From Streptomyces sp. ACA25 (GTDB taxonomy: Bacteria > Actinomycetota > Actinomycetes > Streptomycetales > Streptomycetaceae), in the NCBI RefSeq assembly GCF_028200735.1, contig NZ_JAQKPV010000001.1, positions 434,001 to 498,000 on the forward strand: a stretch of 64,000 nt of DNA, in the 5' to 3' direction. Below the pieces are notes generated by a model. It was given only the letters and a program-made list of their open reading frames with translations, was not told the origin of the DNA and did not search any database. The translations under genes were made by a program, and so were the position numbers. The first letter of the stretch is position 1, and the number at the start of each line of letters is the position of its first letter. This document shows, piece by piece, positions 1 to 9,491 of this stretch.

Positions 1-1
1 G

Positions 2-1060
2 GCCCTGGGACGCGGTGTCGACGCCCGCTCCGACCTGTACTCCGTGGGCATCATGCTGTTCGAACTGCTCACCGGCCGGCTGCCGTTCGAGGCCGACTCG
101 CCGCTCGCCATCGCCTACGCGCACGTGCAGGAGGAGCCGCCGACTCCCTCCCACTTCAATTCCGCGGTGCCGCCCGCCGTGGACGGGCTGGTGGCCCGGA
201 TGCTGCGGAAGAACCCCAACGAGCGCTTCGCGGACGCCGCCACCCTGCGCACCGAGTGCGAGCGGGTCAGCGGGTCGCTCACCGGTACCGCACCGCAGAT
301 CACCGGTGCGGCGCCCGCGGCCAGCGGGGCTGCCGTCTCCCAGACCGTCTTCCCGCAGTACGGTGCCGCCACCCCGCCGCCGGGAGCCCACGTGCAGTCC
401 CCGTACGCCCTGGGCTCCCCGCCGCCCGGGGCGGGGGCCTACGGCTACCCGCACCCTCCCACCGCCGTGCAGCAGGGCGTGCACACCCCGCCGCCCTACC
501 ACCTGAACCCCGCCGCTGCCCCCGCGGTGGCGGGCGGCGGAAAGGGCGGCGGCAACCGGAGCATGACGCTGCTGGTGGCCGCGGGCGTGCTGGCGCTCGT
601 TCTGATCGCGGGCACCGCCATGGCCTACCTGCTGTCCGGTGGTTCCGACGACAGCCCGGAGGCCAAGGGGGACACCAGTGGCCAGAGTGGCGGCGCGGAG
701 GACGTGGACGACGATCCGGAGCCGACGGACGACGACAAGCAGGAACGGGAGCCGCGCTTCAAGGAGGGCGACCCGGAGAAGACCATCGACCCCAAGGAAT
801 GCGTCAACGCCCGGGATCACTACAACGAGGACGAGCACCCGGACGCCATCGTCATGCCCGACTTCTACGACAAGCACTTCGCTTCGGTGAAGGAGTGCAT
901 CCGGCAGGCGAAGTGGATAGCCGAGTCCCCCGACCTGTACGAGGACGAGGTCCTCAAGGGCAAGGGCATGGTGGTGGATCAGTCCCCGAAGAAGTACGAG
1001 CCGTTCAACCCCGAAGAGGACAAGATCCAGCTCACCATCTCCACCGGCAACGAGCGCTGA
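2..1060 (+). CDS. Ser/Thr protein kinase, membrane-anchored, C-terminal part (5' truncated by window)
   Basis: The frame is open from base 2, so the N-lobe, ATP site and HRD loop lie outside the window. The visible part starts at kinase subdomain IX (DARSDLYSVG, residues 7-16, then a LLTGRLPF stretch) and ends the kinase fold near residue 90. A Pro/Gly/Tyr/Ala-rich juxtamembrane linker (about 95-180) follows, then one membrane helix (about 188-212), an acidic segment (DDDPEPTDDD) and roughly 110 extracytoplasmic residues. That outer part has two KEC motifs (Cys pair, possible disulfide) and ends with VVDQSP...LTIS, which resembles a degenerate single PASTA repeat. This is the architecture of PknB-type actinobacterial kinases that sense envelope ligands. 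The ligand cannot be read from the sequence. Confidence 0.9.
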   Translation, partial: ALGRGVDARSDLYSVGIMLFELLTGRLPFEADSPLAIAYAHVQEEPPTPSHFNSAVPPAVDGLVARMLRKNPNERFADAATLRTECERVSGSLTGTAPQITGAAPAASGAAVSQTVFPQYGAATPPPGAHVQSPYALGSPPPGAGAYGYPHPPTAVQQGVHTPPPYHLNPAAAPAVAGGGKGGGNRSMTLLVAAGVLALVLIAGTAMAYLLSGGSDDSPEAKGDTSGQSGGAEDVDDDPEPTDDDKQEREPRFKEGDPEKTIDPKECVNARDHYNEDEHPDAIVMPDFYDKHFASVKECIRQAKWIAESPDLYEDEVLKGKGMVVDQSPKKYEPFNPEEDKIQLTISTGNER

Positions 1061-1070
1061 GCCCTCGCGC

Positions 1071-1123
1071 CACGGCGCCCGCGGCCGCCGTGGCCCCCAG
1101 GGGCCGGCGCCGGGCCCGGCGCC
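1071..1123. terminator. GC-rich hairpins between convergent genes
   Basis: An 18-bp perfect palindrome at 1106-1123 (GGCGCCGGGCCCGGCGCC) is preceded by a 7-bp stem (CCACGGC/GCCGTGG, 1071-1094). It lies between the kinase stop and the stop of the convergent isomerase gene. No U-tract is present, as is usual in Streptomyces, so it is a plausible bidirectional terminator only. Confidence 0.4.
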
Positions 1124-1145
1124 CCGCACGCGGCGGTGCCGGGGA

Positions 1146-1970
1146 TCAGGGTGTGACGGCGAAGTTCCCCAGAATGCGGCCGGCCAGCTCGGCGTCGCCC
1201 TCGATCTTGACCCGGTCGGCGACCTTCCGCGGCCGGACCCGTCCGCAGGCCAGCCGCACGTAGGTCTCCCAGTCGAGGGTCAGGGTGACCACCGGTCCGA
1301 GTGACGGGCTCTTGCTGACCGACCCCCTGCCCTCCTCGTCCACGCGGACCGTGCGGAGGAACTCCAACGGGCCGCTGACGTCGAACACGACGGCGGACTT
1401 CTTCGGCGCCCCCGCGTCCTTGGCGACCACCTTCGGCAGCCGGCTGAGCAGGATGTCGCGGGCGAGCTGCGCTCCCGGGGAGTCCAGGTTGCCCGGCTTG
1501 CCGAGGGCCCGCCGGATGTCCTGCTCGTGGACCCAGACGTCGAACGCCCGCAGGCGCATGAAGTCGGTGGCCGACATCTGCCCGAACACCGGGTTCGAGA
1601 CGGTGCGCTCGGGGTCCCGCTTGTCGTTGCGGAGCTGCCGGGAGCGCCGAATGATCGTGTACTCGAGCTCGCTGGTCATCTCCGGAGCGGTGTGGTGCCG
1701 ACGGACGTCGACCTGCACCTCCATGTACCGGCTGGTCTCGTCGGTGACGTGGTAGAGATCACGGGGCAGTGTGTGGATCGGGCGGGGGTCCCCGAGCGCC
1801 TCGCACTCACCGCCGATGACGTGCGAGACGAGGTCGCGTACGGACCAGCCGGGGCAGTCGGTCGGGCGGTTCCATTCACCTTCGACGAGGGGTGAGACGA
1901 GCTCGGATATCGCCTCGATGGACTGGGTCCAGGCCTCGATGGACGGCTGCAGGCTCGGGTGTTCGGTCAC
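1146..1970 (-). CDS. Maleylpyruvate isomerase family mycothiol-dependent protein (DinB-like)
   Basis: The 274-aa protein has the family's N-terminal four-helix DinB-like bundle with the metal-ligand pattern PGWSVRDLVSHVIG (His near residue 50) and a second conserved motif FDVWVHEQDIRRA. It ends in an SCP2-like segment (VRPRKVADRVKIEGD). Relatives use mycothiol as thiol cofactor for isomerase or transferase reactions; the substrate here is unknown. I chose GTG at 1970 because GAGGGG lies four bases upstream. An in-frame GTG at 2009 would add 13 residues unlike the family. It appears monocistronic and converges on the kinase gene. Confidence 0.8.
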   Translation of the reverse strand: MTEHPSLQPSIEAWTQSIEAISELVSPLVEGEWNRPTDCPGWSVRDLVSHVIGGECEALGDPRPIHTLPRDLYHVTDETSRYMEVQVDVRRHHTAPEMTSELEYTIIRRSRQLRNDKRDPERTVSNPVFGQMSATDFMRLRAFDVWVHEQDIRRALGKPGNLDSPGAQLARDILLSRLPKVVAKDAGAPKKSAVVFDVSGPLEFLRTVRVDEEGRGSVSKSPSLGPVVTLTLDWETYVRLACGRVRPRKVADRVKIEGDAELAGRILGNFAVTP

Positions 1971-2254
1971 TGGACCCCTCGGGCGGTTCGTCGCTGGCTG
2001 AGTGCTCACACGTTACGCCCCCGTGAGGGCACCGGTGAACGCTTTCTGAGGTCAGATCCTAGGGGGCGCGGGGGTGTCAGTTCGAGGGGCCGGGGTGCGG
2101 AGCCGGGTTACTTCTCGGTGACGTGGCGAAACCCTCGGAGCGGCCCCGCCCCCGGCGGGGTACGGGCGGCCCGCCGCCGGCCTGCGGGCTCCGCTCGTCC
2201 GTCCTCCGGTCCGGGCCGCCGGGGTCCGTACCGGAGGGGCCGCGGGCCGGTGGC

Positions 2255-3556
2255 TCAGGGCCCGGTGAGGAACGCGGTCAGCGCGTTCGCCAGCAGGTAC
2301 GGGTCGGCAGCACCGCACAGCTCCCGGGCGGAGTGCATCGACAGGATGGCGACCCCGATGTCCACCGTCGCGATGCCGTGCCGGGCCGCGGTGATCGGAC
2401 CGATCGTGGTGCCGCACGGCATGGCGTTGTGAGAGACGAAGCTCTGCCACGGCACGCCGGCCCGCTCGCAGGCGGCGGCGAACACCGCTCGGCCCCTGCC
2501 GTCGGTGGCGTACCGCTGGTTGACGTTGACCTTGAGGATCGGCCCGCCACCCGCTCTCGGGAGGTGGTCCGGGTCGTGCCGCTCCGCGTAGTTGGGGTGC
2601 ACCCCGTGGCCGGTGTCCGAGGACAGGCAGACGGAGCCGGCGTACGCCCGGGCCCGGTCCTCCAAGGAGCCGCCACGGGCGAGGACGGACCGCTCCAGCA
2701 CCGAGCCGAGCAGCGGCCCGTCGGCGCCGGTGTCGGACTGGCTGCCGGTCTCCTCGTGGTCGAAGGCGGCCAGCACCGGGATGTGGGTGAGCTTCTCCCC
2801 GGCGGCTTCGGCGAGTGCGGCGACTCCGGCGTGCACGGAGAGCAGGTTGTCCAGCCGGGGGGCGGCGACCAGCTCGCGGTCCCTGCCGAGATAGGCGGGT
2901 GCTTCGACGCTGTGCGTCATGAGGTCCCAGCCGGTGACGTCCTCGGCCGCGACGCCCGCCTCCTCCGCGAGGAAGGCGATCAGCTCACCCCCGGTCGGCC
3001 GGCCCAGCCCCCACACGGGGGTCATGTGCTGCTGACGGTCGAGCTTCAGCCCGTCGTTCACCTGCCGGTCGAGGTGGATGGCCAGCTGCGGCACGCGCAG
3101 CAGCGGCCGGTCCACGTGCACCAGGGTGCTGCCGCCGTCGCGGAGCGACAGCCGCCCGGAAAGGCTCAGATCGCGGTCCAGCCAGGTGTTCAGCAGCGTG
3201 CCGCCGTAGACCTCGACGGCGATCTGCTTCCATCCGTGGCGGCCGGTGTCGGGCTGCGGCTTGACCCGCAGGTTGGGGGAGTCGGTGTGCGCCCCGACGA
3301 TGCGGAACCCGGTGGCGGGTGTGGCGCCCTCCGGCACGTACCAGGCGATGATCGCGCCGCCGCGCAGCACGTACTTCCCGCCCGGGGCGCCGTCCCAGGC
3401 GTCCGTCTCCTCGACGCGCCGGAAGCCCGCCTTCTCCAGCCGTGCCGCGGCGTTGGCCACCGCGTGGTACGGGGAAGGGCTCGCGGCCAGGTAAGCCATC
3501 AGATCATCGGTGTGGCCGCGGTCGAAGCGGGACGGAGCATCCATGTGTCTCAGCAT
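2255..3556 (-). CDS. M18 family aminopeptidase
   Basis: The 433-aa protein is a full-length M18 metallo-aminopeptidase, a cytosolic dodecamer-forming enzyme removing N-terminal, often acidic, residues from peptides. Dinuclear-metal and catalytic motifs appear in order: GAHTDSPNLRVK (first metal His/Asp), FDHEETGS (catalytic Glu pair), SSDTGHGVHPNY and the C-terminal ILSMHSARE (metal His). The start at 3556 has GAGGTG five bases upstream; an internal ATG at 3544 is the alternative. Nothing in the sequence departs from the family. It reads in the same direction as the FadE-like gene upstream but is about 100 bp away. Confidence 0.93.
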   Translation of the reverse strand: MLRHMDAPSRFDRGHTDDLMAYLAASPSPYHAVANAAARLEKAGFRRVEETDAWDGAPGGKYVLRGGAIIAWYVPEGATPATGFRIVGAHTDSPNLRVKPQPDTGRHGWKQIAVEVYGGTLLNTWLDRDLSLSGRLSLRDGGSTLVHVDRPLLRVPQLAIHLDRQVNDGLKLDRQQHMTPVWGLGRPTGGELIAFLAEEAGVAAEDVTGWDLMTHSVEAPAYLGRDRELVAAPRLDNLLSVHAGVAALAEAAGEKLTHIPVLAAFDHEETGSQSDTGADGPLLGSVLERSVLARGGSLEDRARAYAGSVCLSSDTGHGVHPNYAERHDPDHLPRAGGGPILKVNVNQRYATDGRGRAVFAAACERAGVPWQSFVSHNAMPCGTTIGPITAARHGIATVDIGVAILSMHSARELCGAADPYLLANALTAFLTGP

Positions 3557-3660
3557 AAGGACACCTCACCCGGTGCACGGAGCGCGGCCCCGCCTCCCGG
3601 GGGGACGGGGGGGGGAAGGAGGCGGGGCCGCGCGTCAGGGGCCCGGTGGGGCGCAGGGGA

Positions 3661-5487
3661 TCAGAAGGCGGACTCGTCCAGCTCCATGATCTCCAGGTCG
3701 GTGCCGTCGGCGGCGGCGCGCTCCACCGCGACGTGCGGCAGCACCTCGGCCGCGAAGTGCTTCGCGGCGACGATCTTGCCCTGGTAGAACGGGCGGTCCT
3801 TGTCCGAGGCGTCCGGCAGCTTCGCGGCGGCGACGGCCGCGCCCTTCAGCAGCAGGTAGCCGACCACGACGTCACCGGAGGCCATCAGGAAGCGGGTGGT
3901 GTTGAGGCCGACCTTGTAGAGGGACTTGACGTCCTTCTCGGTCTCCGCGAGGGCGGTGAGCAGGGTGCCGACCATGGCCTCCAGCTCACCGGCGGCCCGG
4001 CCCAGCGACTCCCTGGCGGCGGCCAGCTCCTCGCCGCCGGTGCCCGCGGCGAGGAACGACTTGATCTCGCCGGAGAGGGCGTTCAGCGCGGCGCCCTGGT
4101 TACGCACGATCTTGCGGAAGAAGAAGTCCTGGCCCTGGATGGCCGTGGTGCCCTCGTAGAGGGTGTCGATCTTGGCGTCCCGGATGTACTGCTCCAGCGG
4201 GTACTCCTGGAGGTAGCCGGAGCCGCCCAGGGTCTGCAGCGACTGTGCCAGCTGCTCGTAGGAGCGTTCGGAGCCGTAGCCCTTGACGATCGGCAGCAGC
4301 AGGTCGTTGAGGGCCTCTGCGTCGGAGGCGTCCTCGCCCGCGGCCTCCTTGATCAGCACCTCGTCCTGGACGGTGGCGGTGTAGAGCACCAGGGCACGCA
4401 TGCCCTCCGCGTACGCTTTCTGCATCATCAGGGAGCGGCGCACGTCCGGGTGGTTGGTGATGGTGACGCGCGGCGCGCTCTTGTCCGCGAACTGCGTGAG
4501 GTCGGCTCCCTGCACCCGCTCCTTGGCGTACTCCAGGGCGTTCAGGTAGCCGGTGGAGAGGGTGGCGATGGCCTTCGTGCCGACCATCATCCGGGCGAAC
4601 TCGATGATCTTGAACATCTGGCGGATGCCGTCGTGCTTCTCGCCCAGCAGCCAGCCCTTGGCGGGCCGGTTGGCGCCGAAGGTCATCTCACAGGTGTTGG
4701 AGACCTTCAGGCCCATCTTGTGCTCGACGTTGGTGGCGTAGACGCCGTTGCGCTCGCCCAGCTCGCCGGTCTCCCAGTCGAAGTCGTACTTCGGCACGAC
4801 GAAGAGGGACAGACCCTTGGTGCCCGGGCCGTGGCCCTCGGGGCGGGCCAGCACGTAGTGGATGATGTTCTCCGACATGTCGTGCTCGCCGGACGTGATG
4901 AAGCGCTTGACACCCTCGATGTGCCAGGAGCCGTCCTCCTGCCGCGTCGCCTTGGTCCGGCCCGCGCCGACGTCCGAGCCGGCGTCCGGCTCGGTCAGCA
5001 CCATGGTGGAGCCCCACTGCTTGTCGACCATGCACTGGGCGATCTTGTGCTGCTCCTCGGTGCCCTCGTCCTGGAGCACGCCGGCGAAGGCGGGGCCGGA
5101 CGCGTACATCCAGATCGCCGGGTTCGAGCCGAGGATGGACTCGGCGAAGGCCCACAGGAGCGAGCGCGGGGCCACGGTGCCGCCGAGTTCCTCACCGATG
5201 CCGAGGCGCCACCACTCGGCGTCCATGTAGGCCTGGTAGCTCTTGCGGAAGGCCTCGGGAACGGGCGCCGTGTTGGTCTCCGGGTCGAAGACCGGCGGGT
5301 TGCGGTCCCCTTCCTGGTAGGACGCGGCGAACTCGTTCTCCGCCATGCGTGCGATCTCCGTCAGCACGCTCTTGGCGGTGTCGGTGTCCGTCTCCACGAA
5401 CGGACCCGTGCCGTACACCTTGTCGCGACCGAGAACCTCGAACAGGTTGAACTCGATGTCGCGGAGATTCGACTTGTAGTGCCCCAT
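3661..5487 (-). CDS. Acyl-CoA dehydrogenase, long (FadE5-like) type
   Basis: At 608 aa this is longer than the usual ~380-aa acyl-CoA dehydrogenases. It matches the long actinobacterial subtype (FadE5/DmdC-like) with extra N- and C-terminal helical domains. It starts [10 protein letters not shown], a hallmark of the subtype. The FAD-binding middle domain includes [12 protein letters not shown] and the C-terminal domain carries the catalytic-base region [17 protein letters not shown] (Glu after Tyr). It performs FAD-dependent alpha-beta dehydrogenation of acyl-CoA thioesters. The start has CGGAG seven bases upstream. The 166-bp divergent intergenic region upstream probably holds its promoter. 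Confidence 0.93.
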   Translation of the reverse strand: MGHYKSNLRDIEFNLFEVLGRDKVYGTGPFVETDTDTAKSVLTEIARMAENEFAASYQEGDRNPPVFDPETNTAPVPEAFRKSYQAYMDAEWWRLGIGEELGGTVAPRSLLWAFAESILGSNPAIWMYASGPAFAGVLQDEGTEEQHKIAQCMVDKQWGSTMVLTEPDAGSDVGAGRTKATRQEDGSWHIEGVKRFITSGEHDMSENIIHYVLARPEGHGPGTKGLSLFVVPKYDFDWETGELGERNGVYATNVEHKMGLKVSNTCEMTFGANRPAKGWLLGEKHDGIRQMFKIIEFARMMVGTKAIATLSTGYLNALEYAKERVQGADLTQFADKSAPRVTITNHPDVRRSLMMQKAYAEGMRALVLYTATVQDEVLIKEAAGEDASDAEALNDLLLPIVKGYGSERSYEQLAQSLQTLGGSGYLQEYPLEQYIRDAKIDTLYEGTTAIQGQDFFFRKIVRNQGAALNALSGEIKSFLAAGTGGEELAAARESLGRAAGELEAMVGTLLTALAETEKDVKSLYKVGLNTTRFLMASGDVVVGYLLLKGAAVAAAKLPDASDKDRPFYQGKIVAAKHFAAEVLPHVAVERAAADGTDLEIMELDESAF

Positions 5488-5640
5488 GGACGACTCCGTA
5501 CTTCTGCTGGGATTCAGGCGCGAAGCGCCTCGATGTGGGGTGGTGGCCGGAAGACGGACCAGACAGCTATCAGTAAGTAACCACCATCATGCTACCCACC
5601 GGTAATAAGAAGCAAGCGATGCAGGGCCCTGAGTAGTCAG

Positions 5641-5646
5641 TAGGCT
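5641..5646 (+). promoter_or_regulatory. Candidate -10 box, possible leaderless start
   Basis: TAGGCT lies eight bases before the ATG of the SseB-like gene and there is no Shine-Dalgarno sequence. A transcript starting at or next to the ATG (leaderless) would fit. No convincing -35 box is seen. This is a weak call based on one hexamer and spacing. The rest of 5488-5653 holds nothing I can name. Confidence 0.3.
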
Positions 5647-5653
5647 TCCTCAC

Positions 5654-6178
5654 ATGTACGGCTATGACCAGAGCGGATACGCGGGGCAGTACGGTCAGCA
5701 CGGCGGGCAGCAGGGCCAGCATCCGGGGCAGCAGCCCGCCTACGGCACGCAGCCGCCTCCGGTGGAGGGGTACGGCGCCCAGCAGCAGCCGATGTACGCC
5801 CAGCCCCAGCAGGGGTCGGCGCCGCCCTCGCTCACCGACGCGGTGCGGGCCTACACCTCCGGCGCGATGTCCACGGAGGAGTTCCAGGACATCTTCTGTG
5901 CCGCGAAGATCTACTGCCCCCGGGGGGAGAATCCCGGCTTCCTGGCGCTGCACACCACGCAGGAGCCGGTGATTCCGCTCTTCACCACGCTCAAGGAGTT
6001 GCGGCGCTACGCGGGGAAGGAGTCCCGCTACTTCACGGTGACCGGCGGGGAGGTGCTCGACCTGCTGCCGACCGGGTACGGCTTCGCGCTCGACATGGAG
6101 GGCGAGCACCGGATCGTGCTGGACGCCAAGGCGGCCGAGGAGATGGTCGAGTACACGATGCGCCGGATGTACGGCTGA
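5654..6178 (+). CDS. SseB-family protein with Q/G/Y-rich N-terminus
   Basis: The first ~58 of 174 residues are a low-complexity Gly/Gln/Tyr/Pro stretch (many GQQ and YG motifs). The rest matches the SseB N-terminal domain, including TLKELRRYAGK and GYGFALDMEG. SseB domains in Streptomyces are small cytoplasmic proteins of unknown role, often tied to type VII secretion or signalling. No enzyme motif is present. The disordered N-terminus may mediate assembly; that is inference. It is divergent from the FadE-like gene. Confidence 0.7.
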   Translation: MYGYDQSGYAGQYGQHGGQQGQHPGQQPAYGTQPPPVEGYGAQQQPMYAQPQQGSAPPSLTDAVRAYTSGAMSTEEFQDIFCAAKIYCPRGENPGFLALHTTQEPVIPLFTTLKELRRYAGKESRYFTVTGGEVLDLLPTGYGFALDMEGEHRIVLDAKAAEEMVEYTMRRMYG

Positions 6179-6254
6179 GGGCTCCGTCGTCGTGCGGACC
6201 GCCCGGGCAGGCCCGGGGAATACGGACACCCCGGCTGGATGTTCACGGTTCAAC

Positions 6255-6280
6255 TAAACTGACAGTCAGCCGAGAAGGAG
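6255..6280 (+). promoter_or_regulatory. Pirin promoter region with small palindrome
   Basis: TAAACT (6255-6260) is a fair -10 hexamer and overlaps CTGACAGTCAG (6259-6269), an 11-bp palindrome that could be an operator core. GAAGGAG at 6274-6280 is the ribosome binding site for the ATG at 6285. No clear -35 box is seen. Confidence 0.35.
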
Positions 6281-6284
6281 TGCC

Positions 6285-7247
6285 ATGCCTGCGATCACCG
6301 TGGAGAACCCCCTGACCCTGCCGCGAGTGGCGGCCCCGGCCGCCCCGTCGGCAGCCCGCCCGGTGCTCGCGGTCAGTACCGCGCCGACCGGCTTCGAGGG
6401 CGAGGGATTCCCGGTCCGGCGCGCTTTCGCCGGCATCAAGTACGAGTTCCTCGACCCGTTCATCATGATGGACCAGATGGGCGAGGTGGACTACGCCCCG
6501 GGGGAGCCGAAGGGGACCCCGTGGCATCCGCACCGGGGCTTCGAAACCGTCACCTACCTCATCGACGGCACCTTCGTTCATCAGGACTCCGAGGGCGGCG
6601 GCGGGGTGATCAACGACGGTGACACCCAGTGGATGACCGCGGGATCCGGGCTGCTGCACATCGAGGCGCCGCCGGAGCAGCTGGTCGTCAAGGGGGGTCT
6701 GTTCCACGGCATCCAGCTCTGGGTGAACCTCCCGGCCAAGGACAAGATGACCGATCCGCGTTACCAGGACATCGGCGGCGGCAACGTCAGGCTGCTGTCC
6801 ACCCCGGACGGCGGTGGTCTGCTGCGGCTGATCGCCGGCGACCTCGACGGCCACCGGGGCCCGGGCTCCACCCACACGCCGATCGTGCTTCTCCACGCCA
6901 CGGTCAGCCCGGGGGCGGAGATCACCCTCCCCTGGCGCCGGGACTTCAACGCCCTGGCCTACGTCCTGGCCGGCCGCGGCAGCGCGGGTCCGGAGCGGCA
7001 TCCGGTCGAGATCGGGCAGACGGCCGTTTTCGGTGCCGGTGACAGCCTCACCGTCCGGGCGGCGGACCAGCAGGACGGCCACACGCCGAACCTCGACGTC
7101 GTGCTGCTGGGCGGTCTGCCGATCCGGGAGCCGATGGCCCACTACGGTCCCTTCGTGATGAACCACCGGGCTGAGCTGGCACAGGCCTTCGACGACTTCC
7201 AGGCGGGCCGGCTCGGCCGCATCCCGGCCCGGCGCCTCGAGGACTGA
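6285..7247 (+). CDS. Pirin family protein
   Basis: This is a 320-aa bicupin pirin. The N-terminal cupin carries the metal-binding motifs HPHRGFETVTY and the later His/Glu set (QWMTAGSGLLHIE). A pirin C-terminal cupin follows (ITLPWRRDFNALAYVLAGRG). Bacterial pirins include quercetin 2,3-dioxygenases and redox-sensing regulators. The N-terminal cupin keeps the His residues expected for Fe binding, so enzymatic or sensor activity is possible. It converges on the SpoIIE-type phosphatase gene. Confidence 0.9.
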   Translation: MPAITVENPLTLPRVAAPAAPSAARPVLAVSTAPTGFEGEGFPVRRAFAGIKYEFLDPFIMMDQMGEVDYAPGEPKGTPWHPHRGFETVTYLIDGTFVHQDSEGGGGVINDGDTQWMTAGSGLLHIEAPPEQLVVKGGLFHGIQLWVNLPAKDKMTDPRYQDIGGGNVRLLSTPDGGGLLRLIAGDLDGHRGPGSTHTPIVLLHATVSPGAEITLPWRRDFNALAYVLAGRGSAGPERHPVEIGQTAVFGAGDSLTVRAADQQDGHTPNLDVVLLGGLPIREPMAHYGPFVMNHRAELAQAFDDFQAGRLGRIPARRLED

Positions 7248-7282
7248 CCACTGCCCCGGCCGGGCCGCCGGGCGCGCGGGGA

Positions 7283-9373
7283 TCAGCCCGGAGGGCCGTC
7301 GGCGCCCGGGGGGTGCTCCGGCTCCGGGCCCTCGCGCATCTCGAACCAGGTCGACTTGCCGTGCCCTCTGGGGTCCACCCCCCAGGCGTCGGCGATCACC
7401 TCCATCAGCAGCAGGCCGCGTCCGGACGAGGCCATCTCGCCCGGCTCCCGCCGGTGCGGGAGGTCGTCGCTGCTGTCGGCGACCTCCACCCGCAGCCGGC
7501 GGCTGCCGCGCGGTCCGGTGACCTCGGCCACCATGAGCGCGGCGCTGTCGGTGTGCAGCAGGACGTTGGTCAGCACCTCGGACAGCACGAGGACCGCACC
7601 GTCCACCTGCTCCCGGTCCGCCCAGTCGTGCAGCAGGTCCGCCAGCTGGTGCCGGGCCTCGGCGATCCGGGCCGGCTCCGCCTGGTCGATGGACAGCACG
7701 GTGCGGCGCGGGGTTTCCCCCCACTGCTTCCGGCGGATCAGCAGCAGGGCCGAGTCGTCCTCGCGCCGGTCGGTGAGCGGCCCGCGCACGCGGTGGGACG
7801 GCGGGCCGTGCACGGTCTCGATCAGCGCGTCCGCCAGCAGTTCGAGGGTGTGCGCCGGATGGGTGTGGAGCACCCGGTGGAGCCGGGCCCAGCCGCTGTC
7901 CACGTCGTGGCCCCCGGTCTCCAGCAGCCCGTCCGTGTACAGCATCAGAACCTCGTGCGGTTGCAGTGCCATCCGGGTGGTGGGGTACGACCAGTCGGGA
8001 AGGACGCCCAGCGGGGGCCCGCCGGCCGTCGGCCGGGTCGCGGTGGTGCCGTCCTCCACCCGGACCGCGAGATCGGGGTGGCCGGCGCGGGCGACGTTCA
8101 GGGCCCCGGTGGGAGGATCGATCTCCAGGTAGAGACAGGTCGCGAAGCGCTCGTCGTCAGGGGACGAGATGCCCGAGAGGAAGCGGGAGGCGCGGGTGAG
8201 CACCGCGTCCGGCGGGTGGCCCTCCGCGGCGTAGGCACGCAGGGCGATCCGCACCTGGGCCATGATCGCGGCGGCGCGCACGTCGTGACCCTGCACGTCA
8301 CCCATGATCACCGCGACCCGGCCCGAGGACAGCGGGATCACGTCGTACCAGTCGCCGCCGACCTGCAGGCCGCCGCCGGCGGGGACGTACCGGGCGGTGA
8401 GCTCCAGACCGGGTACTGCCGGGCTGCTCACGGGACGCATGGTGTGCTGCAGGTCTTCCGAGAAGGCGCGTTCCGTCTCGAAGACATGGGTGCGGGCCAG
8501 CGCCTGGGCGAGCATCCGGGCGACCGTGGTGAGGACCGAACGCTCGTCCGGGCTGAAGGTCACCTTGTGCGGGAAGGCAGCCATCCAGGCACCGATGGGC
8601 CTGCCGCCCACGGTGAGCGGCAGGTAGGCCCACGCCTGCCGGCCGAACGTGTGCACGGTCGCCCAGGCTCCCGGGTACCGCCGTTCGTAGTCCCCGGGGG
8701 ACGGCAGGTAGACGGCCCGGCCGGTGCGGATGGCGTCGACTGCGGGGTACTCGTGCTCTCTGGTCAGGTGGAAGAAATCAGTGAGCCGCTGGAGCCCTTT
8801 GTCGCCCTTCCAGAAGTAGCCGTGATGCCCGAGCACCTCCAGCCGGTTCCCGTCGAGCCCGAACACGACCTGACCGCTGGGGGTGAAACCGGGCAGCGCG
8901 AGGCTGCTCGCCACCCGCAGCACCTCTGTCGTGGTGCGTGCCTCGGCCAGTGACCGCCCGGCGTCGAGCAGGAAGGCCTCCCGGGAGAGCCGCCAGTCGC
9001 CCGTCGCCTCGCTGCCGCTCCCCGGCTTCTCCGGCACCTCCACCATGGTGCCGACCAGGACGAACTCGTTGCCCTCGCCGCGTGCCCTGATCCGGACCCG
9101 TAGCCTGCGCCGCACGGTTCCATGGGTGTCGACGATGCGCATCCGGCCCTCGGCGGGGCGGTTCTCGGCTGTGGCGAGCGTCACGATCCTGGCGAGATCG
9201 ATGAAGTCCTCCACGTGGATGCGGGCCCGGGCGTCGGACTCCGTGATGCTGGTCTCCTCCCCGGGCAGACCCACCAGGCCGGCCGCCACGGCGTCAAGCC
9301 ACACCAGGCCGGTGGCGTGGTCCCAGCGCCACAGCCCGGTCCTGGAGGCGAACAGCACATCCTCGGTGCGCAT
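7283..9373 (-). CDS. SpoIIE-type PP2C phosphatase with PAS, GAF and ATPase domains
   Basis: The 696-aa protein has an apparent order of PAS-like sensor (1-115), GAF (about 130-300), SpoIIE/PP2C phosphatase (about 315-530, motifs GGDWYDVIPL and VIMGDVQGHD with metal Asp residues), and a C-terminal anti-sigma-type HATPase (about 560-685, LVLSEVLTNVLLH as N box and SGRGLLLMEVIADAWG as G box). Such proteins dephosphorylate anti-anti-sigma factors and may also phosphorylate them through the RsbW-like domain. Streptomyces encodes dozens, and the partner is not linked here. It is divergent from aspS. Confidence 0.92.
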   Translation of the reverse strand: MRTEDVLFASRTGLWRWDHATGLVWLDAVAAGLVGLPGEETSITESDARARIHVEDFIDLARIVTLATAENRPAEGRMRIVDTHGTVRRRLRVRIRARGEGNEFVLVGTMVEVPEKPGSGSEATGDWRLSREAFLLDAGRSLAEARTTTEVLRVASSLALPGFTPSGQVVFGLDGNRLEVLGHHGYFWKGDKGLQRLTDFFHLTREHEYPAVDAIRTGRAVYLPSPGDYERRYPGAWATVHTFGRQAWAYLPLTVGGRPIGAWMAAFPHKVTFSPDERSVLTTVARMLAQALARTHVFETERAFSEDLQHTMRPVSSPAVPGLELTARYVPAGGGLQVGGDWYDVIPLSSGRVAVIMGDVQGHDVRAAAIMAQVRIALRAYAAEGHPPDAVLTRASRFLSGISSPDDERFATCLYLEIDPPTGALNVARAGHPDLAVRVEDGTTATRPTAGGPPLGVLPDWSYPTTRMALQPHEVLMLYTDGLLETGGHDVDSGWARLHRVLHTHPAHTLELLADALIETVHGPPSHRVRGPLTDRREDDSALLLIRRKQWGETPRRTVLSIDQAEPARIAEARHQLADLLHDWADREQVDGAVLVLSEVLTNVLLHTDSAALMVAEVTGPRGSRRLRVEVADSSDDLPHRREPGEMASSGRGLLLMEVIADAWGVDPRGHGKSTWFEMREGPEPEHPPGADGPPG

Positions 9374-9431
9374 ATTGCCCCACTTTATGCTTGCCAGGTG
9401 ACGGGCGGCGAGCAGGGGTGAGCCGGGGCGG

Positions 9432-9437
9432 TAGTCT
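9432..9437 (+). promoter_or_regulatory. Candidate aspS -10 box
   Basis: TAGTCT is 55 bases upstream of the aspS start. No good -35 is seen at the right distance. No T-box-like structure is apparent in the leader. Weak call. Confidence 0.3.
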
Positions 9438-9491
9438 GGGACGCCGTTTCCTTACCTCTCGTACCCTCCGCCCTGACGACTTGGATGAGCG

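Noticed and set aside
9374..9491. T-box riboswitch for aspS
   Set aside because: The leader is only about 120 bases and shows no specifier loop or T-box sequence that I can recognise.
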